Shown piece after piece: positions 47,706-56,691 of a DNA stretch of 56,691 nucleotides. Numbering within the stretch: position 1 is the stretch's first letter; every line of letters starts with the position of its first letter. The translations under genes were made by a program, and so were the position numbers. Source of the stretch: Gammaproteobacteria bacterium (GTDB lineage Bacteria; Pseudomonadota; Gammaproteobacteria; Pseudomonadales; Pseudomonadaceae); contig JAHJYA010000098.1 of NCBI GenBank assembly GCA_018826895.1, forward strand, positions 1 through 56,691, read 5' to 3'. The notes under the pieces were generated by a model, which was not told the DNA's origin, ran no database searches, and saw only the letters and a program-made list of their open reading frames with translations.

Positions 47706-48812
47706 ATGCAAACTCTTCACGTCGATCTCGGCGAGCGCAGCTATCCCATTTATATCGGCGCCGACCTGCTGGGGCAGGCGCAATTGCTTGCGCCTCACAT
47801 TGTCGGGCGGCAAGTTGCGGTGGTGACCAATGAAACCATTGCACCGCTGTATCTTGAGCGCCTATTGGCCAGCCTTGCCGGCTACAACGTGGTTTCCATT
47901 GTGTTGCCGGATGGTGAGGCGCATAAGAACTGGGAAACCCTGCAGCTGATTTTTGATGGTTTGCTCGGCGCGCGGCATGATCGCCGTACCACTGTCATAG
48001 CTTTGGGCGGTGGCGTGATCGGTGATATGGCTGGCTTTGCCGCGGCTTGTTATCAGCGTGGGGTTAACTTCGTCCAGATTCCCACCACGCTGCTGTCGCA
48101 GGTTGATTCCTCGGTTGGGGGCAAAACAGGTATCAATCACCCGCTTGGCAAGAACATGGTCGGTGCGTTTTATCAGCCCCAGGCGGTACTCATCGATACT
48201 TCCTCGCTCGTCACCCTGCCGCCACGCGAGTTGTCGGCGGGTTTGGCGGAAGTGATCAAGTACGGTTTGATCTGTGATGCGCCTTTCCTCGATTGGCTCG
48301 AGGCGAACATGTCGGCCCTGCGAGCGCTGGATCAAACTGCTTTGACGCTGGCTATCGAGCGCTCCTGCGCTGCTAAGGCGCGGGTCGTTGGCGCGGACGA
48401 GCGTGAGACCGGGGTGCGGGCAACCCTGAATCTGGGGCACACCTTCGGTCATGCCATTGAGACGCATATGGGCTATGGCGTTTGGTTGCATGGTGAGGCT
48501 GTGGCGGCGGGGACGGTCATGGCGCTGGAGATGTCCTGGCGCCTGGGTTGGATCAGTCAGGCTGATCGTGATCGCGGCATCCGGCTGTTTCAAGCCGCCG
48601 GTTTGCCGGTAGTGCCCCCTGCCGAGATGACGCCTGAGCAGTTCCTTGAACATATGGCAGTCGATAAGAAAGTGCTTGATGGCCAGCTACGGCTGGTGCT
48701 GTTGCGCCAGATGGGTGAGGCGGTCGTAACGGCCGATTACCCGCGTGAAATTCTCGATGCCACGCTGCGCGCGGATTACCGTGCGCAGGTGGATCTGCTT
48801 ACACACCAATGA
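47706..48812 (+). CDS. aroB: 3-dehydroquinate synthase
   Basis: 368-residue NAD+- and metal-dependent cyclase converting DAHP to 3-dehydroquinate. The NAD site ([13 protein letters not shown]), [20 protein letters not shown] and zinc ligands in [11 protein letters not shown] and HGEAVAAG are intact. GAGCGGG precedes ATG. 51 bp after aroK; the DamX-like gene begins 7 bp after its stop. Confidence 0.97.
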   Translation: MQTLHVDLGERSYPIYIGADLLGQAQLLAPHIVGRQVAVVTNETIAPLYLERLLASLAGYNVVSIVLPDGEAHKNWETLQLIFDGLLGARHDRRTTVIALGGGVIGDMAGFAAACYQRGVNFVQIPTTLLSQVDSSVGGKTGINHPLGKNMVGAFYQPQAVLIDTSSLVTLPPRELSAGLAEVIKYGLICDAPFLDWLEANMSALRALDQTALTLAIERSCAAKARVVGADERETGVRATLNLGHTFGHAIETHMGYGVWLHGEAVAAGTVMALEMSWRLGWISQADRDRGIRLFQAAGLPVVPPAEMTPEQFLEHMAVDKKVLDGQLRLVLLRQMGEAVVTADYPREILDATLRADYRAQVDLLTHQ

Positions 48813-48819
48813 GTGGCTC

Positions 48820-50379
48820 ATGACCAGTTTGCATGCCGACGAGGCGTTTCTCGATCACTATCAGTTCACCCATGATCCCTTTGCGGCTCGCGTGCCGGGC
48901 TTCAAGTTTTTCCCGGCGCAGCGCAAGCCGGTGCTGGGCCAGTTGCATCATCTGGCGCGCTATAGCCAGCTGCTGTTGGTGGTGACTGGTCCGCTCGGCA
49001 GCGGTAAGACGTTGTTGCGCCAGGCATTGGTTGCCAGCACCAACAAGCAGGCTGTGCAGAGCGTTGTGGTGTCGGCGCAGGGCGCTACTGATCCGGCCAG
49101 CCTGCTACGCCAGGTTGCCCAAGCGTTGCAGATTCAGCAAGCCGATCCGCGCGCCATTCTGGCCCAGGTCGGCCAGTTGGCGCTCACTGGGCAGGAAGTC
49201 TACCTGCTGGTCGATGATGCCGAGCAGTTGAGCGAGGCCGCGTTGGTCGCTCTGCTAACACTGGCGGCAGGTAACGGTGAGGGCCGTCCCCATGTGTTCC
49301 TGTTCGCTGAGCCGGAGGTAATCGAGCGGCTTGAGGTGCTGGCTGCCGGGGAAGAGCGCTTTCATGCCATTGAGCTGCAGCCTTACAGCGAAGATGAAAC
49401 GCGCGAGTACCTGGCGCAGCGGCTCGACGGTGCTGCGCAGGGCATTGAGCTGATCAGCGATGAGCAAATTACCGAGATTCATGAGCAATCTGGTGGCTGG
49501 CCAGGTTCAATCAATGAGGTGGCTCGCGAAACATTGATAACCGCCATGCTGGCCAGTCGAGGCAAAGCCAAGCCTGGTGGTGCTGGTTTTCGTTTGCCGC
49601 GCAAGCATGCGTTGGCAGTTGTGGTTGTGGCTATCGGGGTGCTTGCTGCATGGCTGATGCAGGGCCGTGAGGTCAGTACGGAGCCTGCTTCGACTGTGCA
49701 GCAGGTGCCTGCTGCGGAGCCGCAAACAGATCCATCCGCGCCTGCGCAAGAGTCTGCGAGTACGGGTGTGCCGGCGATCGAGTTTGCCGGTAACAACCAG
49801 CCGCTGCCATTGCCGTTAGTGGGTGACGCGCAGCCGGTCATCCGCCAGCCGTTGGCTGAAGCGGCCGGGATGAGTGCTGGTGAAGATGCGGAGGCTGACG
49901 GGGGAGAGTCCGTGATCAATTTGCCGCCGCCGGTACCGATTGCCCCTGTTACGCCATCTGCGCCTATTGCTCAGGCGCCGGTCCCGGCGACAGTGCCTGC
50001 ACCTGCACCTGCACCTGCACCTGCACCTGCACCTAAGGCTGTCCCTGTGCCCGTCCCTAAGCCTACTCCGGCTCCTGCGGCTTCTTCAGCGGCTGCCGGT
50101 TGGTATGGCGCTCAGGCTGACGGTCGTTTTACCCTGCAGATTCTGGGTACCCGAGCGGAGCGCAGCGCTCAGGCATTTGTCAGTGAGCACGGTAGTGAGT
50201 ACCGCTATTTCCGCAAGCAGCACCAAGGGCAGCCGCTTTACGTGGTGACCTATGGTAGTTTCGCCAGTCGTGATGCGGCCCAGGCGGCCCTGCGCGGTCT
50301 GCCGGCTAAGGTGCAGGCCGGTAAGCCATGGCCGCGGACCTTCGGTAGTATCAAGCAGGAAATCGCCCAGTCCCGCTGA
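48820..50379 (+). CDS. AAA/SPOR-domain membrane protein (DamX-like)
   Basis: 519-residue protein with an ExeA-type AAA ATPase domain in front (Walker A GPLGSGKT with Lys63; DDAEQL as Walker B-like), one transmembrane helix at about 262-280 (HALAVVVVAIGVLAAWLM), a Pro/Ala-rich periplasmic linker containing an uninterrupted Pro-Ala run, and a C-terminal SPOR domain (about 430-510). DamX proteins localise to the septum. Position after aroB is conserved in Pseudomonas. ATG 48820; the frame upstream overlaps aroB. Confidence 0.9.
   Translation: MTSLHADEAFLDHYQFTHDPFAARVPGFKFFPAQRKPVLGQLHHLARYSQLLLVVTGPLGSGKTLLRQALVASTNKQAVQSVVVSAQGATDPASLLRQVAQALQIQQADPRAILAQVGQLALTGQEVYLLVDDAEQLSEAALVALLTLAAGNGEGRPHVFLFAEPEVIERLEVLAAGEERFHAIELQPYSEDETREYLAQRLDGAAQGIELISDEQITEIHEQSGGWPGSINEVARETLITAMLASRGKAKPGGAGFRLPRKHALAVVVVAIGVLAAWLMQGREVSTEPASTVQQVPAAEPQTDPSAPAQESASTGVPAIEFAGNNQPLPLPLVGDAQPVIRQPLAEAAGMSAGEDAEADGGESVINLPPPVPIAPVTPSAPIAQAPVPATVPAPAPAPAPAPAPKAVPVPVPKPTPAPAASSAAAGWYGAQADGRFTLQILGTRAERSAQAFVSEHGSEYRYFRKQHQGQPLYVVTYGSFASRDAAQAALRGLPAKVQAGKPWPRTFGSIKQEIAQSR
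49996..50034 (+). repeat. CCTGCA hexanucleotide repeat in the DamX-like gene
   Basis: Six and a half uninterrupted copies of CCTGCA encode a Pro-Ala run in the linker. Copy-number change would lengthen or shorten the linker by two residues without breaking the frame. Confidence 0.9.
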
Positions 50380-50390
50380 GCACGCTAGAT

Positions 50391-50422
50391 AACCTGCAAG
50401 TCGATAGCACGACTTGCAGGTT
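50391..50422. terminator. Hairpin after the DamX-like gene
   Basis: AACCTGCAAGTCG and CGACTTGCAGGTT, 13-bp perfect arms, 6-nt loop, 11 bp after the stop. No strong T-tract, but placed as a transcript end. Confidence 0.6.
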
Positions 50423-50470
50423 GAATCCTTCGTTTTAGCGACATAAATTTTCATGGCGTCGCCACGAAAT

Positions 50471-50499
50471 TTGTGAGCGCCAGGGCGGATATGTACAAT
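50471..50499 (+). promoter_or_regulatory. gltB promoter candidate
   Basis: TTGTGA (50471-50476) and TACAAT (50494-50499), 17-bp spacer, 108 bp ahead of the gltB ATG. Fits a sigma-70 promoter. Confidence 0.6.
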
Positions 50500-50606
50500 A
50501 ACCTCCCTTTTGCCTGCGCAATGCTGGGGCACTACCCTGCGCGTACGGTAACTTGTTGAATTAGAAAGCAATAGCCTTGAATAAAGGCAGCCTGGTGAGA
50601 GTCCCT

Positions 50607-53600
50607 ATGAAAGCAGGTTTGTACCGTCCTGATGAGTTCAAGGATAACTGCGGCTTCGGCCTGATCGCCCACATGCAGGGCGAGGCCAGCCATCACCTGC
50701 TGCAGACGGCCATCGAAGCGCTGACATGCATGACCCACCGCGGTGGGATCAACGCCGATGGCAAGACCGGTGATGGTTGTGGCTTGTTGATTCAGAAGCC
50801 CGATGCCTTCCTGCGCGCGATTGCCCAGGAGCAGTTTGGTGTAGCGCTGCCCAAGCAATATGCGGTCGGCATGGTGTTCTTCAACCAGGACCCGGCCAAG
50901 GCCGAGGTTGCCCGCGAGAACATGAACCGCGAAATCAGCAATGCCGGACTGCAGCTGATTGGCTGGCGTCAGGTGCCGGTCGATACCAGTGTGCTGGGGC
51001 GCCTTGCGCTGGAGCGGCTGCCGCAGATCGAGCAGGTGTTTATCGGTGGCGATGAGCTTTCCGATCAGGATTTCGCCATCAAGTTGTTCAGTGCCCGGCG
51101 CCGCTCCTCGGTGGCCAACGTCGATGACAGCGAGCACTACATCTGCAGCTTCTCGCACAAGACCATCATCTACAAAGGCCTGATGATGCCGGCCGACCTG
51201 CAGCAGTTCTACCCGGACCTGGGTGACGAGCGGCTGCAAACGGCGATCTGCGTATTCCACCAGCGTTTCTCCACCAACACTCTGCCGAAGTGGCCGCTGG
51301 CGCAGCCGTTCCGCTTCCTGGCGCATAACGGTGAGATAAACACCATCACCGGTAACCGCAACTGGGCGCAGGCGCGGCGGACCAAGTTCGCCAACGACCA
51401 GATTCCTGATCTGGACGAGCTTGGCCCGCTGGTCAACCGCGTCGGCTCCGACTCCTCGAGCATGGACAACATGCTCGAACTGATGGTCACCGGCGGCATC
51501 GACCTGTTCCGCGGCGTGCGCATGATCATTCCGCCAGCCTGGCAGAACGTCGAGACCATGGACGCCGACCTGCGCGCGTTCTACGAATACAACTCCATGC
51601 ACATGGAGCCCTGGGATGGCCCGGCCGGCGTGGTGTTGACCGATGGCCGCCATGCCGTGTGCCTGCTCGACCGTAACGGCCTGCGCCCGGCGCGTTGGGT
51701 GACCACCACCAATGGCTACATCACCCTGGCCTCGGAAATCGGCGTGTGGGATTACCAGCCCGAAGACGTGATTGCCAAAGGCCGCGTTGGCCCGGGGCAG
51801 ATCCTCGCGGTCGACACCGAAACCGGCCAGGTGCTCAACACTGAAGACATCGACAACCGTCTCAAGTCGCGCCACCCCTACAAGCAGTGGCTGCGCAAGA
51901 GTGCTCAGCGGATTCAGGCGACCCTGGAAGACCGCGACCACGGTTCGGCGTTCTACGACAGCGACCAGCTCAAGCAGTACATGAAGATGTACCAGGTTAC
52001 CTTCGAGGAGCGTGACCAGGTGCTGCGTCCGCTCGCCGAGCAGGGCCAGGAAGCGGTCGGCTCCATGGGTGACGACACGCCGATGGCGGTGCTCAGCCAG
52101 CGTGTGCGCTCGCCCTATGATTATTTCCGTCAGCAGTTCGCTCAGGTCACCAACCCGCCGATCGACCCGCTGCGTGAAGCGATCGTCATGTCGCTGGAGA
52201 TCTGCCTCGGTGCCGAGCGCAATATCTTTGAAGAGTCGCCGGACCACGCCAGCCGCGTGATCCTCAGCTCGCCAGTGATCTCGCCAGCCAAGTGGCGTGC
52301 GCTGATGAATCTGGATCGTCCAGGCTTCGAGCGTCAGATCATCGACCTGAACTATGACGCCTCGCTCGGCCTGGAAGCAGCCGTGCGTAACATGGCAGAC
52401 CAGGCTGAAGAAGCTGTGCGCAGCGGTAAGGTGTTGCTGGTGCTGACCGACCGCCACATCGCGCCCGGCAAGCTGCCGGCGCATGCGGCGCTGGTCACCG
52501 GTGCGGTGCACCATCGCCTGACCGAAAAAGGCCTGCGTTGCGATTGCAATATCCTGGTTGAGACCGCGACTGCCCGCGATCCGCATCACTACGCCGTGCT
52601 GCTCGGCTTCGGTGCCTCGGCGGTCTATCCGTTCCTGGCCTATGAAGTACTTGGCGATCTGATCCGTACCGGCGAAGTGCTGGGCGACCTCTATGAGGTG
52701 TTCAAGTACTACCGCAAGGGCATCTCCAAAGGCCTGCTGAAGATCCTCTCGAAGATGGGTATCTCCACCGTGGCGTCCTATCGCGGTGCTCAGTTGTTCG
52801 AGGCCATCGGCCTGGCCGACGAAGTGACCGAGCTGTGCTTCCGGGGTGTCGCCAGCCGCATCAAGGGCGCACGTTTCGTCGATATCGAAGCCGAGCAGAA
52901 GCTGCTGGCTGCCGAAGCCTGGAACAACCGCAAGGCGATTCAGCAGGGCGGCTTGCTGAAGTTTGTCTACGGCGGCGAATACCACGCCTACAACCCGGAC
53001 GTAGTGAACACCCTGCAGGCAGCTGTGCAGCAAGGTAGCTACGAGAAGTACAAGGAATACAGCGCGCTGGTCGATACCCGCCCTGTGTCGATGATCCGCG
53101 ACCTGCTGGCGCTCAAGCTGGCGGATCAGCCGTTGGCGCTGGACCAGGTCGAGCCGCTGGAGTCGATCTTCAAGCGTTTCGACTCCGCCGGTATCTCCCT
53201 GGGCGCGCTGTCGCCGGAAGCCCACGAGGCTATCGCCGAAGCGATGAACCGTCTGGGTGCGCGCTCCAACTCTGGTGAGGGCGGCGAAGACCCGGCCCGT
53301 TACGGCACTGTGCGCAGTTCGAAGATCAAACAGGTGGCCACCGGCCGTTTCGGCGTGACCCCGGAATACCTGGTCAACGCCGAAGTGCTGCAGATCAAGG
53401 TCGCTCAAGGCGCCAAGCCCGGTGAGGGTGGCCAGTTGCCTGGCGGCAAGGTCAACGGTCTGATCGCCAAACTGCGTTATGCAGTACCGGGCGTAACCCT
53501 GATCTCGCCGCCGCCGCACCATGACATCTATTCCATCGAAGACCTGGCGCAGCTGATCTATGACCTCAAGCAGGTCAACCCGGCAGCCCTGGTCTCGGTC

Positions 53601-55055
53601 AAACTGGTGGCAGAAGCCGGTGTCGGCACCATCGCCGCCGGTGTGGCCAAGGCCTATGCCGACCTGATTACCATCTCCGGCTACGACGGTGGCACCGGCG
53701 CTTCGCCGCTGACCTCGATCAAGTACGCCGGCGCGCCCTGGGAACTCGGCCTGGCCGAAACCCACCAGACCCTGCGCGGTAACGACCTGCGCGGCAAGGT
53801 GCGGGTGCAGACCGACGGCGGCCTGAAAACCGGCCTGGACGTGGTCAAGGCGGCCATCCTCGGTGCCGAGAGCTTCGGCTTTGGCACCGCGCCGATGATT
53901 GCTCTGGGTTGCAAGTACCTGCGCATCTGTCACCTGAACAACTGCGCTACTGGCGTGGCTACACAGAACGACAAGCTGCGTAAGGATCACTTCATCGGCA
54001 CCGTCGAAATGGTGATGAATTTCTTCACCTATGTCGCCGAAGAAACCCGCGAGTGGCTGGCCAAACTGGGCGTACGCAGCCTGGAAGAGCTGATCGGGCG
54101 CACTGACCTGCTCGAAATGCTTCCCGGCGAGACGGACAAACAGCAGCACCTAGACCTCACACCGCTGCTCGGCAGTGACCACATTCCGGCGGACAAACCG
54201 CAGTTCTGCCTGGTTGATCGCAACCCGCCGTTCGACCAAGGCCTGCTGGCCGAGAAGATGGTCGAGTTGGCCAAGCCAGCAATCGATGCGGCCAGCGGTG
54301 CGGAATTCGAGCTGGACATCTGCAACTGCGACCGTTCGATCGGTGCGCGGGTGTCGGGTGAAATCGCCCGTGTGCATGGCAACGAAGGCATGAATGGCGC
54401 GCCCATCACCTTCCGCTTCAAGGGTACAGCCGGTCAGAGCTTTGGTGTGTGGAACGCCGGTGGCCTGAATCTGTACCTCGAAGGCGATGCCAACGACTAC
54501 GTCGGCAAGGGTATGACCGCCGGCAAGCTGGTGATCGTGCCGCCCAAGGGCAGCCCGTTCAAAACCCAGGACAGCGCCATCATCGGCAACACCTGCCTGT
54601 ACGGCGCCACCGGCGGCAAGCTGTTCGCCGTGGGTACTGCAGGTGAGCGCTTCGCCGTGCGTAACTCCGGGGCCCATGCCGTGGTCGAGGGCACAGGTGA
54701 CCATTGCTGCGAATACATGACCGGTGGCTTCGTCTGTGTGCTGGGCAAGACCGGCTACAACTTCGGCTCCGGCATGACCGGTGGCTTCGCCTATGTGCTG
54801 GACCTGGACAACAGCTTCTATGACCGGGTCAACCACGAGTTGGTGGAGATCCAGCGGATCAACAACGAGTCGATGGAAGCCTATCGCAGCCATCTGCAGC
54901 GCGTGCTCGCCGAATACGTGCAGGAAACCGCCAGTGAATGGGGCAGTAATGTCCTGGAAAACCTGGACGATTACCTGCGCAAGTTCTGGCTGGTCAAACC
55001 CAAGGCTGCCAGCCTCAGGTCGTTGCTCACCAGCACCCGCGCCAACCCGCAATAA
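50607..55055 (+). CDS. gltB: Glutamate synthase large subunit
   Basis: 1482-residue NADPH-GOGAT alpha subunit. A 14-residue propeptide ([14 protein letters not shown]) precedes Cys15, the exposed N-terminal nucleophile of the glutaminase domain (about 15-430). A central domain, the FMN-binding glutamate synthase domain (about 800-1180) with [20 protein letters not shown], the 3Fe-4S cysteines in [15 protein letters not shown], and the C-terminal GXGXG beta-helix domain follow. It transfers glutamine amide to 2-oxoglutarate. ATG 50607 is chosen because the propeptide length fits; TTG 50577 upstream is rejected. Confidence 0.97.
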   Translation: MKAGLYRPDEFKDNCGFGLIAHMQGEASHHLLQTAIEALTCMTHRGGINADGKTGDGCGLLIQKPDAFLRAIAQEQFGVALPKQYAVGMVFFNQDPAKAEVARENMNREISNAGLQLIGWRQVPVDTSVLGRLALERLPQIEQVFIGGDELSDQDFAIKLFSARRRSSVANVDDSEHYICSFSHKTIIYKGLMMPADLQQFYPDLGDERLQTAICVFHQRFSTNTLPKWPLAQPFRFLAHNGEINTITGNRNWAQARRTKFANDQIPDLDELGPLVNRVGSDSSSMDNMLELMVTGGIDLFRGVRMIIPPAWQNVETMDADLRAFYEYNSMHMEPWDGPAGVVLTDGRHAVCLLDRNGLRPARWVTTTNGYITLASEIGVWDYQPEDVIAKGRVGPGQILAVDTETGQVLNTEDIDNRLKSRHPYKQWLRKSAQRIQATLEDRDHGSAFYDSDQLKQYMKMYQVTFEERDQVLRPLAEQGQEAVGSMGDDTPMAVLSQRVRSPYDYFRQQFAQVTNPPIDPLREAIVMSLEICLGAERNIFEESPDHASRVILSSPVISPAKWRALMNLDRPGFERQIIDLNYDASLGLEAAVRNMADQAEEAVRSGKVLLVLTDRHIAPGKLPAHAALVTGAVHHRLTEKGLRCDCNILVETATARDPHHYAVLLGFGASAVYPFLAYEVLGDLIRTGEVLGDLYEVFKYYRKGISKGLLKILSKMGISTVASYRGAQLFEAIGLADEVTELCFRGVASRIKGARFVDIEAEQKLLAAEAWNNRKAIQQGGLLKFVYGGEYHAYNPDVVNTLQAAVQQGSYEKYKEYSALVDTRPVSMIRDLLALKLADQPLALDQVEPLESIFKRFDSAGISLGALSPEAHEAIAEAMNRLGARSNSGEGGEDPARYGTVRSSKIKQVATGRFGVTPEYLVNAEVLQIKVAQGAKPGEGGQLPGGKVNGLIAKLRYAVPGVTLISPPPHHDIYSIEDLAQLIYDLKQVNPAALVSVKLVAEAGVGTIAAGVAKAYADLITISGYDGGTGASPLTSIKYAGAPWELGLAETHQTLRGNDLRGKVRVQTDGGLKTGLDVVKAAILGAESFGFGTAPMIALGCKYLRICHLNNCATGVATQNDKLRKDHFIGTVEMVMNFFTYVAEETREWLAKLGVRSLEELIGRTDLLEMLPGETDKQQHLDLTPLLGSDHIPADKPQFCLVDRNPPFDQGLLAEKMVELAKPAIDAASGAEFELDICNCDRSIGARVSGEIARVHGNEGMNGAPITFRFKGTAGQSFGVWNAGGLNLYLEGDANDYVGKGMTAGKLVIVPPKGSPFKTQDSAIIGNTCLYGATGGKLFAVGTAGERFAVRNSGAHAVVEGTGDHCCEYMTGGFVCVLGKTGYNFGSGMTGGFAYVLDLDNSFYDRVNHELVEIQRINNESMEAYRSHLQRVLAEYVQETASEWGSNVLENLDDYLRKFWLVKPKAASLRSLLTSTRANPQ

Positions 55056-55059
55056 CCGC

Positions 55060-55129
55060 AGCTGCAAGCGGTCAGCCTCAACCCCCAGGTGGTGCGAGGC
55101 TGACCCGCTACCGTGATCGTCTTGCAGCT
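55060..55129. repeat. Nested inverted repeat between gltB and gltD
   Basis: Outer arms AGCTGCAAG (55060-55068) and CTTGCAGCT (55121-55129); inner arms GGTCAGCCTC (55070-55079) and GAGGCTGACC (55096-55105). Probably a REP-type palindrome that could set the GltB:GltD ratio by stabilising or ending the messenger. Confidence 0.6.
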
Positions 55130-55157
55130 TGAAGCCGTGTGCTGAAGCTGCTGTTAA

Positions 55158-56585
<1,428 letters not shown>

Positions 56586-56640
56586 GCAACTGCGTGATTG
56601 AATTGGCTCTATGGGCCGAGGCAAATCGTCGCAATAGATA

Positions 56641-56667
56641 AAAGGCACGGCACTCGCCGTGCCTTTT
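56641..56667 (+). terminator. gltBD terminator
   Basis: AAAGGCACGGC and GCCGTGCC form a stem around a 4-nt loop, followed by TTTTGTTTT, 56 bp after gltD. Clear rho-independent terminator. Confidence 0.9.
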
Positions 56668-56691
56668 GTTTTGCGCTCTGCGAAAATGCCC

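Overview
The window is a high-GC gammaproteobacterial chromosome segment that I assign to Pseudomonas in the broad sense. The evidence is a class II medium-chain PHA cluster (phaC1-phaZ-phaC2-phaD facing phaI-phaF), an EstA-type autotransporter esterase, and blocks whose gene order I recall from P. aeruginosa: ubiE-ubiJ-ubiB-hisI-hisE-tatABC-rsmE, hslVU-SPOR-argS-priA, rpmE, maeB, ponA, pilMNOPQ-aroK-aroB and gltBD. No rRNA, tRNA or CRISPR array was seen. The species cannot be fixed from the sequence alone.

Layout. 1-3.5 kb: two small lipoproteins (a BamE/DUF3862-like one and the lipocalin Blc), the esterase EstA and an unknown lipoprotein. 3.6-7 kb: proline iminopeptidase and Dtd as an overlapping pair, then an isomerase/SDR pair divergent from an HxlR regulator with a clear candidate operator. 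7-13.2 kb: a long minus-strand run ubiE-ubiJ-ubiB-hisI-hisE-tatABC-rsmE, interrupted between ubiE and ubiJ by a 268-bp MITE-like hairpin element. 13.4-28.1 kb: the PHA region, with granule proteins PhaI and PhaF converging on phaD-phaC2-phaZ-phaC1. 28.1-35.4 kb: DUF971 gene, hslU, hslV (TTG start, sigma-32-type promoter), SPOR protein, argS and priA. 35.6-39.4 kb: rpmE, nuclease, M48 protease, malic enzyme. 39.5-50.4 kb: ponA, divergent pilMNOPQ, aroK, aroB and a DamX-like AAA/SPOR protein. 50.6-56.6 kb: glutamate synthase gltB and gltD.

The accessory part is a 7.4-kb integrative element (about 15041-22501) between phaF and phaD. It is bounded by a perfect 27-bp direct repeat that is itself the palindromic phaF/phaD transcription terminator, so insertion duplicated the terminator. 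It carries a P4-type tyrosine integrase, an unknown protein, an AlpA-like regulator coupled to a catalytically ruined serine-recombinase half, an intact serine recombinase with candidate binding repeats upstream, an HTH protein, an HUH/Rep-like protein and a DarT-DarG toxin-antitoxin pair. DarT is a DNA ADP-ribosyltransferase and DarG a macrodomain antitoxin; related pairs defend against phage. Tandem 12-bp-spaced GTATGGGCTG repeats lie just inside both ends. The combination looks like a small defence-carrying satellite or plasmid-like integrative element, and is the most novel object here.

Together the core genes cover envelope biogenesis, protein export, quinone, histidine and aromatic biosynthesis, carbon storage, nitrogen assimilation and type IV pilus assembly. 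Start sites were re-chosen by ribosome-binding site, overlap and family N-termini where the longest open frame was too long.
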